A DNA stretch of 64,000 nt from Lichtheimia corymbifera B2541 (GCA_000697475.1 JNEU01001154.1:124001-188000); one strand, 5' to 3'; shown: positions 46,310 to 60,988, counted from the stretch's first letter. The notes: generated from the letters alone by a model not told the origin. Program-made: numbers and translations.

Positions 46310-49300
46310 ATGTCCACCAGCCCTCAAGCTGGGGCTACCACTGACAATGTCGTCGTCGATAACAGCGGCTCCTTTGACCCGGAGCTCGCACAAGCATACT
46401 CTTCAATGTCGTCCCACGAATTCAAGGACAAATGGTACCTGGAATCGACCATGAAGAAAGATCCTTGTCCCGGTAATACACAAATGTCAACCCCATTCCG
46501 TACATGTCACTAACTCATTATGGTTATCTTCACCTGTAGAAGAGGATGGTTATTCGTCTGAAGAGGATGATAGGCATTTCATTGAGGTGTGGTCTTCTGT
46601 TACTCCCAGCTTACGCATTATTCCAACCAACGACAACGAAGGCGACAATTCGATGGTTGATCTCGGCCGAAATTCAACATCTGAGGATTGGATCTATTTG
46701 GATGATAGCAGCGATACGGCAATGATACCATCTACTATTCCTGACGCAGTCAATGAGAATACAGCATCCGATGCGGCTACCACGCCAAAGGCAGTCAATG
46801 AGAATGATGTATCAACTTCTTCATCGTCGCCCAAAAAGAACCCTCCAGTTCGTCGATTGCGTCCGAGACGAGAAAATCAAGTAAAGCCATATACCTGGGA
46901 ACTGGCATTACACAAGGCAAAGATTGCTGGTATTGAAGAGTTACTATCAGCTGATGCACGTTCACGGAGAGAGGAAGAGAAACACAGCCTTGAAGACCAA
47001 TATGAAAGTGATCACCAAGACGACGACGATGATGATGATGACGATGTTGATGATCCGATGGATACAGAAGATGATGACAATGATGAATCAGAAGAGCGGA
47101 TTGTACGTAGAGGACTCCGACATATGCGTTTATCAGAGAAAAAGAAGCGACCTACATCATCACCATCTCGATCTACGTCTTCCCCTAGTTTGCCATCAAC
47201 ACCACCTCCAAATGATCTTTTACGCTCTTCTGGTCATGTTAGCCTGTGGCCTAGCCATACCACTCATACAAGAGGCCCGACTGTATCACGAGTGTATGGT
47301 AGTAAAAAGAAGAAGCATCGGATGACAAAGCCAATGAAGTCCAAGATTCGATCATCACGACGACGAGCACCAAGGATTATGGAGGAAGATGAAGAAGACA
47401 ATATGGAAGATGATGATATTCAACAGCCATTGCTCGAAGATGGTGATAATCAGCAGCCAGAAGCCGAAGATGAAGATGTGTTTGCGTTTCCTCAACATCC
47501 AATCAATTCGCCATTTCCCAGTGCGACTCGACAGAGGTAATAATATATCAACATATACACATAAGCGAATGATAGCTAACATATGAATAGTGGCAATGAT
47601 GATGGTGTGGATGATATATTTGATTTTCCCATTGACGACGATCCAGTGGATGATCCAATACCGACTACTCCACAACCACGCACAACTCACCAAACAGCAA
47701 TGGATGAACTAAAGCGTCGACGACAAGGAAGACAGCGAACAACGACCAATGATGACGAGTTTGTGGTGGAGGATACGGAAGAATTCAAACCCAAAAAGAG
47801 AAAGCGATTCAACATGAATGAGTTACCTTCAACACACGGCGTACTACCACGTTCATTCGGCATTGTAGCAAAGCGATTGGAAGAACGACCTAAACCAGTA
47901 GCGCCAATGGATGACGAGGATGATAACGATGCACGCTCAACATCGTCAGCATCAGAATCATCATCATCTGCGGACGAATCATCAATGTACGATCGAGCAT
48001 TGAAGCAGCAGTTGCTCCCTGAATTCTTTGAATCACCTCCCCGATCTCATTCTGCATCCCATTCATCACCATCATCATCTTCATCATCACGACAACCTTC
48101 ACTTTCATTATCACGAACTCGACAAACTAATACCAATCATGCATCCAGCAACACTGTTCGATATTCATCCTCCAAAGTGCCACGTCCATCCAATTCAACA
48201 GGGCAAGGAAGCAGTGATCATCATCGTCAGAAACCGAGTAAAAAACGACGACGCCGACAACGAAATAAATTAGATGGCATTTACATTCATCCACGTCTTG
48301 ATGATGATTATCTTCCTTCTTTACCCAAATTTGGACGTGGAGATCCATCAAGATCGCATATTCCCTACCTTCCCTCCGATGACGACATGGACGACATGGA
48401 GCTCGATACCAATACCAATTCTCGATCCTCTGCACAATTGACACCTACTACATTTAATTCACCTTCCTCAGCAAGTAATCAACCATTCCAGCATGCATTT
48501 CAAACCTCACCAGCATTATCCTCATCATCACCATCAACTCCTATTCAACAAGATCCATTTGAAGAATTTCTCAAATCGCATTCAGCCTTTACCTATGATT
48601 TCAACACAACTCCATCTCAGTACGCAGGCAGTCTTTCTGGTACACGTTATATTGGAAGAGGATTCCTTGCAAATCTTTTTGAACAAGAACAGCCACTCGC
48701 TATGCCGGCAACGCAAGTCTTTGGTGAAGAATTACCGATGATGGATAGTAGCAGCAGTGAGGACATGGCACCTGCATGGATGGATTATGCTTCACTCCAA
48801 CGACTCCTGTTTAAATGTTTTCATAATCTGGCTAATTACATTGAGCGTGATATTGGAGGACGCGAGCAAGACATTGAATTACGCAAGTTTACGTGCATCT
48901 ATCACTTTCTTTCATGGTCCATCATGGTACAAGGACGATCATTACCAGGCTACTTTGAAAAGGAGATCGAATGCTTGGTGCAACGCGTGCTGACACTGAA
49001 TGGGAAACGGACACCTAGCAAGTGGGTGATTCTGATGCTCGTGTACTATATGGATTGGAAACGTAGACTGCATCCTTCGTTGAATGATTCACGAGCACAA
49101 TACGTTCTTTTGGAGCACTTGTACCGCCTGGGTCCTGACCAAGTACATATTCAGGTCGATGAAGCAAATATCACTGCGGTGAATATAGTCTCTGTTGAAG
49201 CATGGGTCACTTTGCTCAAGTTTGAAGCGGATCATGGTCAAATCTGGCATACATTGTGGACATGGATCGAGGAGGATGAATCATTACCCGTGTGGGACAA

Positions 49301-49523
49301 GGTGGAACGTGCGTGGCACTGGCTGTTTGTGATACGAGTCATGCGAGGATTTGACATTCGGGGCAACTTATCGAAACCAAGCACCCATGATGAAGCTACA
49401 TGGCCAGGTGTTCCTCAACTGGTGACATTAAGTAGGGAACTGGTTGAAAAATGGGGTACAAAGTATGATCAATATGCCCATTGTTTACGTAAGCGGTGGA
49501 GAAGCTTGAATGCACCGTCATAA
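46310..49523 (+). CDS. Large acidic protein, possible Mus7/MMS22 relative
   Basis: Three exons (46310-46472, 46540-47536, 47591-49523) give 1030 residues. The first 750 are disordered and acidic or basic by turns: EEDGYSSEEDDRHFIEVW, a DDDDDDDVDDPMDTEDDDND run, and several K/R clusters (KSKIRSSRRR, KPKKRKRF, KPSKKRRRRQRN) that look like nuclear signals. The last 280 residues look folded and helical, opening with YIGRGFLANLF and then LQRLLFKCFHNLANYIERDI, LVYYMDWKRRLHPSLND, WVTLLKFEADHGQIWHTLWT. Position and style recall fungal Mus7/MMS22, replication-fork repair factors, but I cannot confirm this by eye, and those proteins are usually longer at the C-terminus. Treat the function as unknown. 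The gene converges with ADA3, 153 bases away. Confidence 0.8.
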
Positions 49524-49676
49524 TATGTAGTAATAGCCATCGTGCTTAATAAACGTCATTAAAACATATATCATACAATGAATTTGGTTGCTCTTTTAAT
49601 AAGATGTATATGGGTGTGGGAATGACACAATGAGTGGAAAGTGATGAATGTACAAGGTTCTTGGATGATTTTTATA

Positions 49677-51840
49677 CTACGCGCCGTCGTTGCTGTCATA
49701 AATAGAGTGGGATGGCAATACAAGATTCTTATCCACAAACAAAGGACCAAGCTCTTTGATGAACATATTACGCTTCTCCATGGCGGCAACGGTGTTTTCA
49801 GATAAGCCTGCCTTTGTTGATGATCCCGCTTTGCGTTTCTTTGCTTTTTGTACTCGCTAGTGTAATGCGCCATTAATACCATGCCATCCAAACATGCATC
49901 CTAACCTCAATACTTACGAATCGTTTCATGTAGCTTTGTTCCACTTGCACTTCAAGGGCATCAAGCACTTGACGATATTGATCATACTGCAACTGAGTAT
50001 CCACAACTTGCAACAAGCGACTCTTACGGTATTCGTTGGTATTGATTTGCTCCTTCAATTCGCGACCCAGCCTCCGGATTTCAGCCGAGATATCATCGTC
50101 CTCTCTTGCATTCCAGTTATGCTGGATATAGAGTGCTTGGCTTTAATACGCTGAATCTTTTGCTTCAATCCCACCACCAATGATTTACCTCGTCCACATC
50201 GTCACTCAATATACCGATATATTGCATTTCTTGTCGAAGTCGATCTTCAAAAGAGGGTGTTTCTGGTTGTTCATAATGGCTGATGATAGCATCAGAATCT
50301 TCCTCCTCATCAAATAATCCTTCATCGTCGTCATCGTCATCGTCGTCGTCGTCGTCGTCATCCTCCTCATCGTCATCCTCCTCTTCCTCATGATCCATAA
50401 TCTCATGTTGTTGTTGCTGCTGCTGCTGCTCCTCATGTTCGGGTATCAGGGAACTCAACAACCTCTCCAATAATCCTTCTCGTGATCCATCATCCAATAG
50501 TTCGGCAGTACGATTTGTATGGCGAGATGAAATCTCTGTCGATATCCGGTCGTCTTCTTTCCATTGCTCGAGGTAATATTTGCCCAAAGGCGGTACTTCA
50601 AACGTGGATTCGTGCTCTTCCTCCTACGCGATTTTGGTTGGCGTCAGTGGATAAAACCACCCTACACCTTGTGATTCCCCATAGAATAACTACCTTCTTC
50701 ATAAGAAATTGCCTGTCCTCTTCCGTCAATGGGCGAAAATAGGGCTCCAGGGCTTGCCAAAATGTAACGATGGGGACTTGCTGGCTGGGTTTGACACGTA
50801 CAAAATCGAGCTCTTCATCCACTGCAGTGTGATTATTCTTTTGTTTCTTGACATGATCCGCTGATGGAGGAGGAGTGGGTGGAGGATGTGGCGGTTGTTG
50901 TCGTTGTTTTCCATTATATAGCGTGGATTCTTCCATCGATTTGCGCTTTCTTCCATTCTAGATATAGGACATGTTAGCCTGATACACATATACATGCATT
51001 GGTTCTTGTACCTGGATCACATCTGCAGGTGGACTATCTGACCTTCGCGTTGCTCTGCCTGATGATACAATGCCTTTTGTTTCTCTATCAATACCATGTA
51101 TAGCTTTCATTTCCCCCCTCCCCTTTACTAAATACTTTCAAAGCTTTCTTCCGAATCATCTCGCCTTCGCCGTCGTTTAAGAGCTTCCAATGCACTAAAA
51201 ATGCCATTGAGTGAGTGTTACAACAGTAATAAATCATGCGCGACTTACGCTTGACGTTCCAATTGATTCTTTGATATCCTTGATGCATTATGTCTCATCC
51301 CATTGCCATTGGTGCTCCCAGAGTCATATATATCGCCTAGATGTGTATATATCGATGAGATCTTTGACATGGCATTACACAATCCCATCCTTCTTCTATT
51401 ACTTTTAAAGGTCGCATGATGTTCCTGTTGCTGTTGCTGCTGTTGTTGTTGCTGTTGCTTGCGCATTCTTTCCATGACAACCTCCATATTCTTGCCACCC
51501 GTTACTGGCCTTGGTTTTTGTTCTATTCATACATGCATTCCTATCAGCATGTTGTCTAACTGTGTGCTATGCCGCTTCCATGATCTTTACCAGGTGGTGT
51601 TTCCAAGACTTTGACGTTTTCCAATAAATGAGCCAAATCTCGTTGTAAACGTTGTGTACGTGACTCCGGTTCACTGGCGATATTCTCGAGGTCTTCTTTA
51701 ATATTGAACAGATCGTGTGGATCGGGAATGTCTCTCAGAGGTGCTGCCAGACTCGGTGGGTTGAAGTACTGCCTGTACTGTGGCAATTTCATTGACAAGT
51801 GGGTGGGAAGGCGATATCGTCGCGTGGCATCGGTGTCCAT
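49677..51840 (-). CDS. NGG1: SAGA/ADA complex subunit Ada3 (Ngg1)
   Basis: Nine exons (51840-51591, 51522-51403, 51336-51249, 51194-51136, 51058-51012, 50957-50694, 50623-50189, 50121-49918, 49856-49677) give 548 residues. Ada3 links Gcn5 and Ada2 inside the SAGA histone acetyltransferase. Family segments are the DELDFVRVKP-like EELDFVRVKPSQQVP, then TFWQALEPYFRPLTEEDRQF and the C-terminal domain (PF10198): EHNWNAREDDDISAEIRRLG, REL, EQVEQSYMKRF, and the end VDKNLVLPSHSIYDSNDGA. The middle has Gln runs and a run of 13 Asp (about 50310-50390). Ada3 acts in the nucleus. Intron 2 (51402-51337) is 66 nt, without stops and in frame, so an unspliced mRNA would add 22 residues. Its start faces CGR1. 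Confidence 0.92.
50310..50391. repeat. CGT/CAT trinucleotide tract encoding poly-Asp in ADA3
   Basis: A run of near-perfect CAT/CGT/CCT triplets. On the minus strand it codes Glu and Asp, with 13 Asp in a row. Such triplet runs change length easily. Confidence 0.8.
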
Positions 51841-52255
51841 GATTGTTCAATTGAGCACATGCAACAATGGTGGGGTTGGTTTCTTGTCAGTGCTGCCAAA
51901 GGTGGTTGGTTTCAAGATACGGTCGTTATTCGAGAAAGAAGGGTTGATAGTTCAAAAGGACATAAACGAGTACGCGCGCGGGGATAACTGAGTTACGAGT
52001 AAATAAAGAGGAGGAGGAGGATAGATACAAAAAGTGGTTGCTGTAAAGAACGAGAAAGAGAGAGAAAGAAAGAGAAGTAGTAAGTGGGGTAAAGGATAAG
52101 GGACACCACACACACACACACACACACCAACTTCTGCCTCTGTTACTTGATGGAAATCAAGGCTCCGCTATTATCACAATTCAGGTGCTGCTGTTTGCAA
52201 GCTTTTTTTCATTCTTTTGTTTCTTTGTCTTTATTGTATATATAATATCTACACT
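51841..52255. promoter_or_regulatory. Shared divergent promoter of ADA3 and CGR1
   Basis: 415 bases between two divergent ATGs. Features are a CGCGCGCG patch near 51975, a purine-rich stretch, a (CA)n run at 52106-52128 and a TA-rich element (TATATATAA) at 52237, about 20 bases before the CGR1 start. No gene fits inside, so the two genes probably share control elements. Confidence 0.55.
52106..52128. repeat. (CA)n microsatellite
   Basis: Uninterrupted CA dinucleotides within the ADA3-CGR1 divergent promoter. Confidence 0.85.
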
Positions 52256-52825
52256 ATGGCTGCAGAAGATAAGGATATCAAGGTCGCTGAAGGAGGTGTT
52301 GTTGAAACTATCACCAATCGAGTATCAGGTATAACACTCGTCCCATGGCGAGATCGGTGCCCGATCGTGCTGTCCAACAAGGCTGATTGTGTTGGATCAA
52401 CCCCATGTAGGCAAAAACTGGAAACTGAAAAAGACGGCCACTGTACGAGCACAGAAATCCAAAAGTCTTCGAAACAGTTGGGCAAAGCGATCGGCCGAGC
52501 GAGCAAAGATGGATGCTGTCAAAACCTTAGAACGACAACTCAAAGCTGACAAACAAGCCGAGAAGGATGTAAGTCCATACGGATGATATGTTTATATTGG
52601 AATATTGACACATACATGATGTAGCGTAAACGTGAGATTACATTGGAACGTAAACGCATTCAAGAAGAGAAGGAAAGATACGAGGCATTGGCAGCAAAGG
52701 TCGGTGTATATGATTCATGGGTAGCCATTGGGATACAGCGACTCATACATAATTTGTTACAGATGTCTGCTAAGCGTTTGCAGCGTTTGAGAAAGAGAGA
52801 AGCACGAAAGAAGGCACGAGTTTAA
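52256..52825 (+). CDS. CGR1: rRNA-processing protein Cgr1
   Basis: Four exons (52256-52328, 52411-52568, 52625-52699, 52763-52825) give 122 residues, the family's usual size. Cgr1 is a small basic nucleolar protein needed for 60S ribosome assembly and pre-rRNA processing in yeast. After an acidic start (MAAEDKDIKVAEGG) comes the conserved SGKNWKLKKTATVRAQKSKS, then SWAKRSAERAKMDAVKTLER and a long charged helix with KEERYE-like KEKERYEALAAKM, and the basic end KRLQRLRKREARKKARV. The SGKNWK motif and helix each span an intron and are restored by splicing. It is divergent from ADA3. Confidence 0.93.
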
Positions 52826-53586
52826 CATTATGTTTTTTGCATTCTAGTACATTTATATCATTATCATCATTAAAAACAGCCATCTCATTAAGATACGTAT
52901 GGAGGAATGAAATGAATGATGACGGCTTTCGGATCGAATGAGTAGTAGTGGTAGTGGGAGGAGAGGAGGGTCATGCAGCAAAGCAACAAATAATATGTAT
53001 GCAATTGATGAATGATGGAATCACGGCCCTTTGTCCGATGACTTTTGCATGAGTCTCAGAGTAAACAAAGAAAGGGATGCTTCATTGGTACAATTGACAT
53101 TCTTCCATTCTGTTGGGTGCTTCACGCGTGGTTTCCAAATACAAGTTGATATAGCTCCGCCCCAGTTACACGTTTCGGGAAGAAGGCCGACATACAAAAG
53201 AAGAGTAATTAGTAAAAGTGAGGCACATATAAAATGCCTCGCTGTGTGCTCCATGATGTGCTTGTGTATGTGTGTGTGTGTGATGAGTTGCAGGTGGTCA
53301 GTGCCCCTCATCCATCCCATTCCATCCCCAACATTACGGATCCAATCATGAATAAAGCGAGTGTGCATATCAAAGATATTAATGTGTGTATAAAGAACTA
53401 CACTATCGGAACAGCCGACATGAGAACGAGAGTGCTAAGTTACCACATATGTATTGCTGCACACACATCACACCAGTGTTCTTTTTATTCGTTTCTCCTC
53501 CCTATTCCCCCACTCACACTCTTTCTCTTTTTCTATTCCTTTTTTGTTCGTGTCAAGTGGAATACCATCTCTTTCATTTGCAAACT
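52826..53586. other. Intergenic: CGR1 3' flank and PKA promoter
   Basis: About 760 bases. A (TG)n run lies near 53265-53282. A CT-rich leader (53495-53575) precedes the kinase start. No gene visible. Confidence 0.55.
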
Positions 53587-55491
<1,905 letters not shown>

Positions 55492-56079
55492 TTCCCCATT
55501 TCCTTTTACACCATTACATCCTACTATTTGCATACACACATATAAACACACACGCACTCACTTTCTCATTGTCATATGCACTCTTTATTCTCAATGTCTC
55601 ATTCAACCATTTTATCCACTCCATTGTACCATGGAACCACCATAATGAACACCTCTCTCTCTCTCTTTACTTTTTCATATACGGCAATGTGTATTACAAT
55701 GATCCTCAATATCAAGTAGTAATTGATCATTTTCAACATAATCGGCTTACACTCAGAAACTGAGATCTATCGTCTCCTGATATGTTTACAGTTGGATGGC
55801 AGGAAGGATGGATATAGACAACGACCAAAGTGCACAAACATATCTGCATGTGACCTGCGGCTGCGGTTCTTGACAAGAAGGCTGACACACAATTGGGGGG
55901 GGGGGGTTTCTTTCACCTTTATTTTCAATGGAAACCTCCTTCCAGGTATGTGATTATCCTTGTAAGTTACACACACACACGCACACATAGCCTTTGTCTT
56001 TTTTGCTTTTTGACACTTGCTTTTCTTTTCTACTTTCTTTCTCCCACTTTTACTCCTCCTCGCCACTTTCTCTTCGTAT
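55492..56079. other. Intergenic, with a G12 run
   Basis: The PKA 3' flank and the leader of the next gene. A run of 12 G lies at 55895-55906. No gene visible. Confidence 0.55.
55895..55906 (+). repeat. Poly-G run of 12
   Basis: A homopolymer of 12 G in an AT-rich setting. This is rare by chance here and also prone to assembly error. Confidence 0.85.
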
Positions 56080-56547
56080 ATGAACCTTATCAGCTGGTTG
56101 TTTAGGAAACGTCATCGTCGTGAAAAGACAAAGACACAATCTTCGACAAAACATTCATCATGCATTGATCCAACACCTTCTGCATTATCATCTTCAAACT
56201 ATAATGACGACCACGATTTGCTTTTTCAATGTATCCAAGCAGCTCTTTTCCCCACCCCAGCTGGTTCTGCCGCTAGTATACATAACAACAACCAGTATCG
56301 TAACAGCGCCTCTACGGTTGCCATGTTACCACCACGATCGCAGCAACAGCGTAAACGATGGTCAACCGGCATGATGTTAGATAATGCATGTGCTCTGCCA
56401 CCACCATCATCATCGGGTGGAACCCATTATCTAAGTACGATTCCAGAAGCTGCTGATAGTCCTTCGCCACCACCACCACCACCTTTTCTTCACCACTCTT
56501 CCATCACCCTGACGAGCCTCTCCTCCTCATCCTATGTTCGCCCCTGA
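56080..56547 (+). CDS. Small Ser/Pro-rich hypothetical protein
   Basis: One exon, 155 residues, not recognised. It starts MNLISWLFRKRHRREK with a short hydrophobic then basic patch, has a possible helix LLFQCIQAALFPTPAG, and ends in Pro and Ser runs (PPPPPPFLHHSS). A CT-rich leader sits directly before the ATG, as with its neighbours, which argues for a real gene. The coding signal is otherwise modest, and the frame could be chance. No conserved motif is visible. Confidence 0.5.
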   Translation: MNLISWLFRKRHRREKTKTQSSTKHSSCIDPTPSALSSSNYNDDHDLLFQCIQAALFPTPAGSAASIHNNNQYRNSASTVAMLPPRSQQQRKRWSTGMMLDNACALPPPSSSGGTHYLSTIPEAADSPSPPPPPPFLHHSSITLTSLSSSSYVRP

Positions 56548-57336
56548 TAGTTTTGAAAAAGGAAAATACCCCACGCACGCACACATCCATACTGCACTAT
56601 TTGTAAATACATCCTTTAATTCCAACAGCAATAACGTACAGCACATACCTCTTGACGACTTGATTTTATATATCTCCTTGCTGTTTGGGAATTTGGGGGA
56701 AGCCAGACGACCAAAACAGGTTTACTGCTACTAACTATAGGTGTGGGTGGATATTTAGAGTAATGTACCTAACCACCGCCCCTTGCGTATAAGGGATGAA
56801 AAAGAAAGAGATACATCCGTGTCACTCTGGTTGCTTTAGAGGAGGAGAGGTTGGGAATGGTATTCTGTTATGCGATTTCCAATGCTAGTGAGGATAGCCC
56901 CCTTTTTTTCTTGCGCGTTATTCAGCTTGTGCTATGATATCATCTCTTACTTGTGGAGGAGGACAGTGCGTTTTAGGATATATCTTTTACCACGTGATCC
57001 ACAGCAACATTAACAACTTGATCTCATGTTTCACAAATGGCTTTAGCATGCACCTGTGCACGTTTTATTTGCGGGTATGTATGTGAATGTACATCATCAT
57101 TACTTGCAAACGTGTAAGGGAAGGGGAACACGCACACGCCAAGATTTCCTCGTGCTTATTGTATAGCGATCGACATTCCCGAAGGAGTAAATAGACCTGC
57201 TCTTTACACTCACTTCCTAGTGTTCCATCAATTTGCCCTGATATTGAGAGAAATAAATTCCATCCATACACACGCATTGTAATTCCCTTGAACAAGGTTC
57301 TTTTATTGTAGAGACACACAAACGACGACCAATAAA
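56548..57336. other. Intergenic, no gene recognised
   Basis: About 790 bases between converging genes. AT-rich with short frames only. The right end is the 3' UTR of RPS5. Confidence 0.6.
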
Positions 57337-58142
<806 letters not shown>

Positions 58143-58148
58143 GTTGGC

Positions 58149-58319
58149 CTATTGAAGAGGAGGAGTTGGGACAATGAATTGCCATGGAGTGACGATTAGT
58201 TAAAGTGGACTTGAATATTGGATGTCATTTCTTGTGTCGTTGGTGATGTGAATGATGGATGAACGAATAGAGTGGATTGATGGTGTTGGATGATGGATGG
58301 ATGGATTATGGGCCCTTAC
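58149..58319 (-). other. Predicted 5' UTR intron of RPS5
   Basis: Donor ACG|GTAAGG at 58319 and acceptor CAATAG at 58149, with a pyrimidine stretch before the acceptor. At 171 nt it is longer than nearly all coding introns here. Predicted by sequence only. Confidence 0.6.
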
Positions 58320-58476
58320 CGTTATCTATTTCTGAGGGAAGAGGGAGTTGCCAGTGATCCAGTCGACCGATCGGGTATCAGCAGCCGCCCACCACGCACG
58401 GTCGTACTTAAGGCGGAATATCTGGGGAATCCTTATTGGGCATATTAGGTGCGCATGCTCATGTCACCTACAAATA

Positions 58477-60036
58477 CATCACTTCGATTCACCACTTCCC
58501 AAGGTGCTTGACCACTTTATCATTTCGATCCATGACAACAATTCCCACGCCCATTCACATATAAACAAGGCTATTGTCACCAACACTATTGCACACCCTT
58601 TCTTTCTGCCATCATCAATCAATGGCCTCTGGTAAGTCTCAAGGATAGTCTTTATTATGCGATCCCCAAAAATGAGGGTACTCATGCATTCAACTTTTAT
58701 GTAGCTCACATCATGACACTTGGCTGTGTTCCTTGATGGATCCTTTGTGGTAAGGATACCTATCATTTATAGGTAAAAGACAACCTCCATCTGATGGGAA
58801 ATTTGGGACTCCTTTGTAGGTGACATAAGTACACGCGATGCATGATTGCATGCACCACTCCGGAATGTAAGCAAAGGTTTTCAAAAAGAGAGATTCGAAC
58901 AAGCTTGGGAAAGCATCAATATCCTTCTTCTGAATGGCAGAAAAACGAACGATTCTACAAGCCTTGATGGAGACACCTCCTCAAAGATATATCTCAACTT
59001 TGCCTAATCCCTGTAAGCTTACACACGCGTTATTCAATGATTGTTTCTAGTGATATCTTCTTTTACCCTTTGCTAAATAGCCGGGGAGCTAGTAAGGATG
59101 ATCAAAAAGGAGCATGCTATCGAATTAGCGAACGACAATGACCGTTGCTTTACATACAGCTTTATTTGAGTATGAAAACCAGGTATTACTAAGCACCATA
59201 CATACAGCTACAAGGATTAGACTAATTGCATTAAGGTGATAGGATATCGGCTTTGGCGTAATGACCCATACGGATCATGATGTCGCGCAACATTTGGTAT
59301 ATACATGAATGCCTTTATCTACCTCTGTATTATCAACCAATACTTGCACGTTCATAGGCTACAACAAGAGCGGAATCTGACGGCACGTTGAAAGCCTTGA
59401 GAATGTTGGGATCAGGATTCAAGCTGACAATACCCCAGGTAATGAACAATGGAACTGTAAGAGGTGTCCTGGTTTTGATTTCCTTTATCCATAAGCCATT
59501 ACGAGAGCCTGTCCACACATTGCATCCTTTGCAAGGGTCTATTCATGAGGATGAACCAGAAGAAGATATCATCTGTGTGATGGATCCTTTAAAGAGCCCG
59601 TTCATGAGGATGGACCAGAACAAGAACCCGCTCGTGAGATCGATCCCGAGTACGAACGAGTGTATTTATGTCACCCACAAAGAAGGCCCAAATTTCCCAT
59701 CAGATGGAGGTTGTCTTTTACCTATAAATGATAGGTATCCCTACCACAAAGGATCCATCAAGGAACACATCCAAGTGTCATTAGACACCAATGATCAATG
59801 AAGTGAGCTACATAGATGAATGCATGAGTACCCTCATTTTTGGGGCCACATAATAAAGACTATCCTTGAGACTTACCAAAGACCATGGATGATTGATAGT
59901 ATGAATCCAAGTAGAAAGAAAGGGCGTATGATAGTGATGGTGACAACAGCCTTGTTTATATGTGAGAATTGTTATCATAATGGATCGAACTGATAAAGTG
60001 GTCAAGCATCTTGGGAAGTGGTGAATCGAAGTGATG
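58477..60036. repeat. Large inverted repeat (foldback structure)
   Basis: Two arms face each other: 58477-58833 (plus orientation) and 60036-59660 (minus orientation). They share long exact blocks, for example CACTTCCCAA, GACCACTTTAT, GGTAAGTCTCAAGGATAGTC, AATGAGGGTACTCATGCATT, GATGGATCCTTTGTGGTA and ACAACCTCCATCTGATGGGA, with a few indels. An 826-base spacer lies between. There is no transposase, and I found no target duplication by eye. It could be a non-autonomous foldback element or an inverted duplication. It sits upstream of RPS5, starting about 156 bases beyond the predicted leader-intron donor. Confidence 0.85.
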
Positions 60037-60988
60037 GAAAATCAACAGCTGATGCACAAATCCACCTGCGGCTTGAAAAGTGTTGTAGTTGACATAAGTA
60101 TGTCCTAATTGCATAAATACACACAGCTCGCATACACCCAACCCACCCACACACTCACTTGCATACTCCGCACGTGGTTGGTGCGCTCTTTTTAGTCTCG
60201 TCCCTCCCTCCCTCTATTTCTCATTCTCTGGCTCTTGTTACAGAATAAGCACAAAATGCTGCATCGTCATTTGAGTAACCATCCACTTGTCTCACAACTG
60301 CAGGTATACCTTACCTTTATTTACGTGATGCGTGGGAAATCAACTTTGCCTCGGCAGCTTATCATGGCTTCTTTTTGTAGGCATAGTGTGCTCGAATCAA
60401 CCAGTCGACTTGCGTAAAAAGAATACAAAGCATCCATAATATCATCAATGAATAAACCAAGGCTGTTAACTTATTTCCGTTTAAAGACAAATTCAGTATG
60501 TAAACAACCCTATTTATCTGACAATGAGGATCAAACATAAACAATGCAGCATTGTAGGTAAGGGTGGGGATATGGGGAATTATTCTCATGGAATCCTGTT
60601 CTAATGACCTTCATTTGCAACGATCAAACATAACCCGGTGACCCGAGACAATCAAACAATCAGGTCATGCTTATGTTTGTGCAAGGAGAGACGAATCGTC
60701 GGTCATGCAGCACACGTAAGAGCCTATATTGAACGACAACTGCCACACTTTTGTCGTTGTGTATGGGTCACTTGAGCATAGCTGCTATTGGAAGATCTTA
60801 TACCGCGGAATGCATCACAGAAGACTCACATAAGATATCGATGGGAGCATTGTACAAGGTCACACATCACATAACAGCATCAATAGAGTGCAATGATAAA
60901 TATTATTCATAAGGAAAAAGGGTGCCATGAAAAAGCAATCCATGGATTACAATCTCGAAAGAAAAGGGTAAAATGGCAAGAAAGGAAA
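60037..60988. other. Intergenic, no gene recognised
   Basis: About 950 bases between the inverted repeat and the membrane protein gene. There is a CT-rich patch near 60195-60235 but no supportable gene. Confidence 0.55.

Noticed and set aside
53265..53282. Short TG-rich runs considered as a tandem array or CRISPR-like repeat
   Set aside because: Simple dinucleotide repeats without unique spacers. No CRISPR array is expected in a fungus.
58885..58900. A B-box-like GATTCGAAC, which might suggest a tRNA gene
   Set aside because: No matching A box or cloverleaf arms can be drawn around it.
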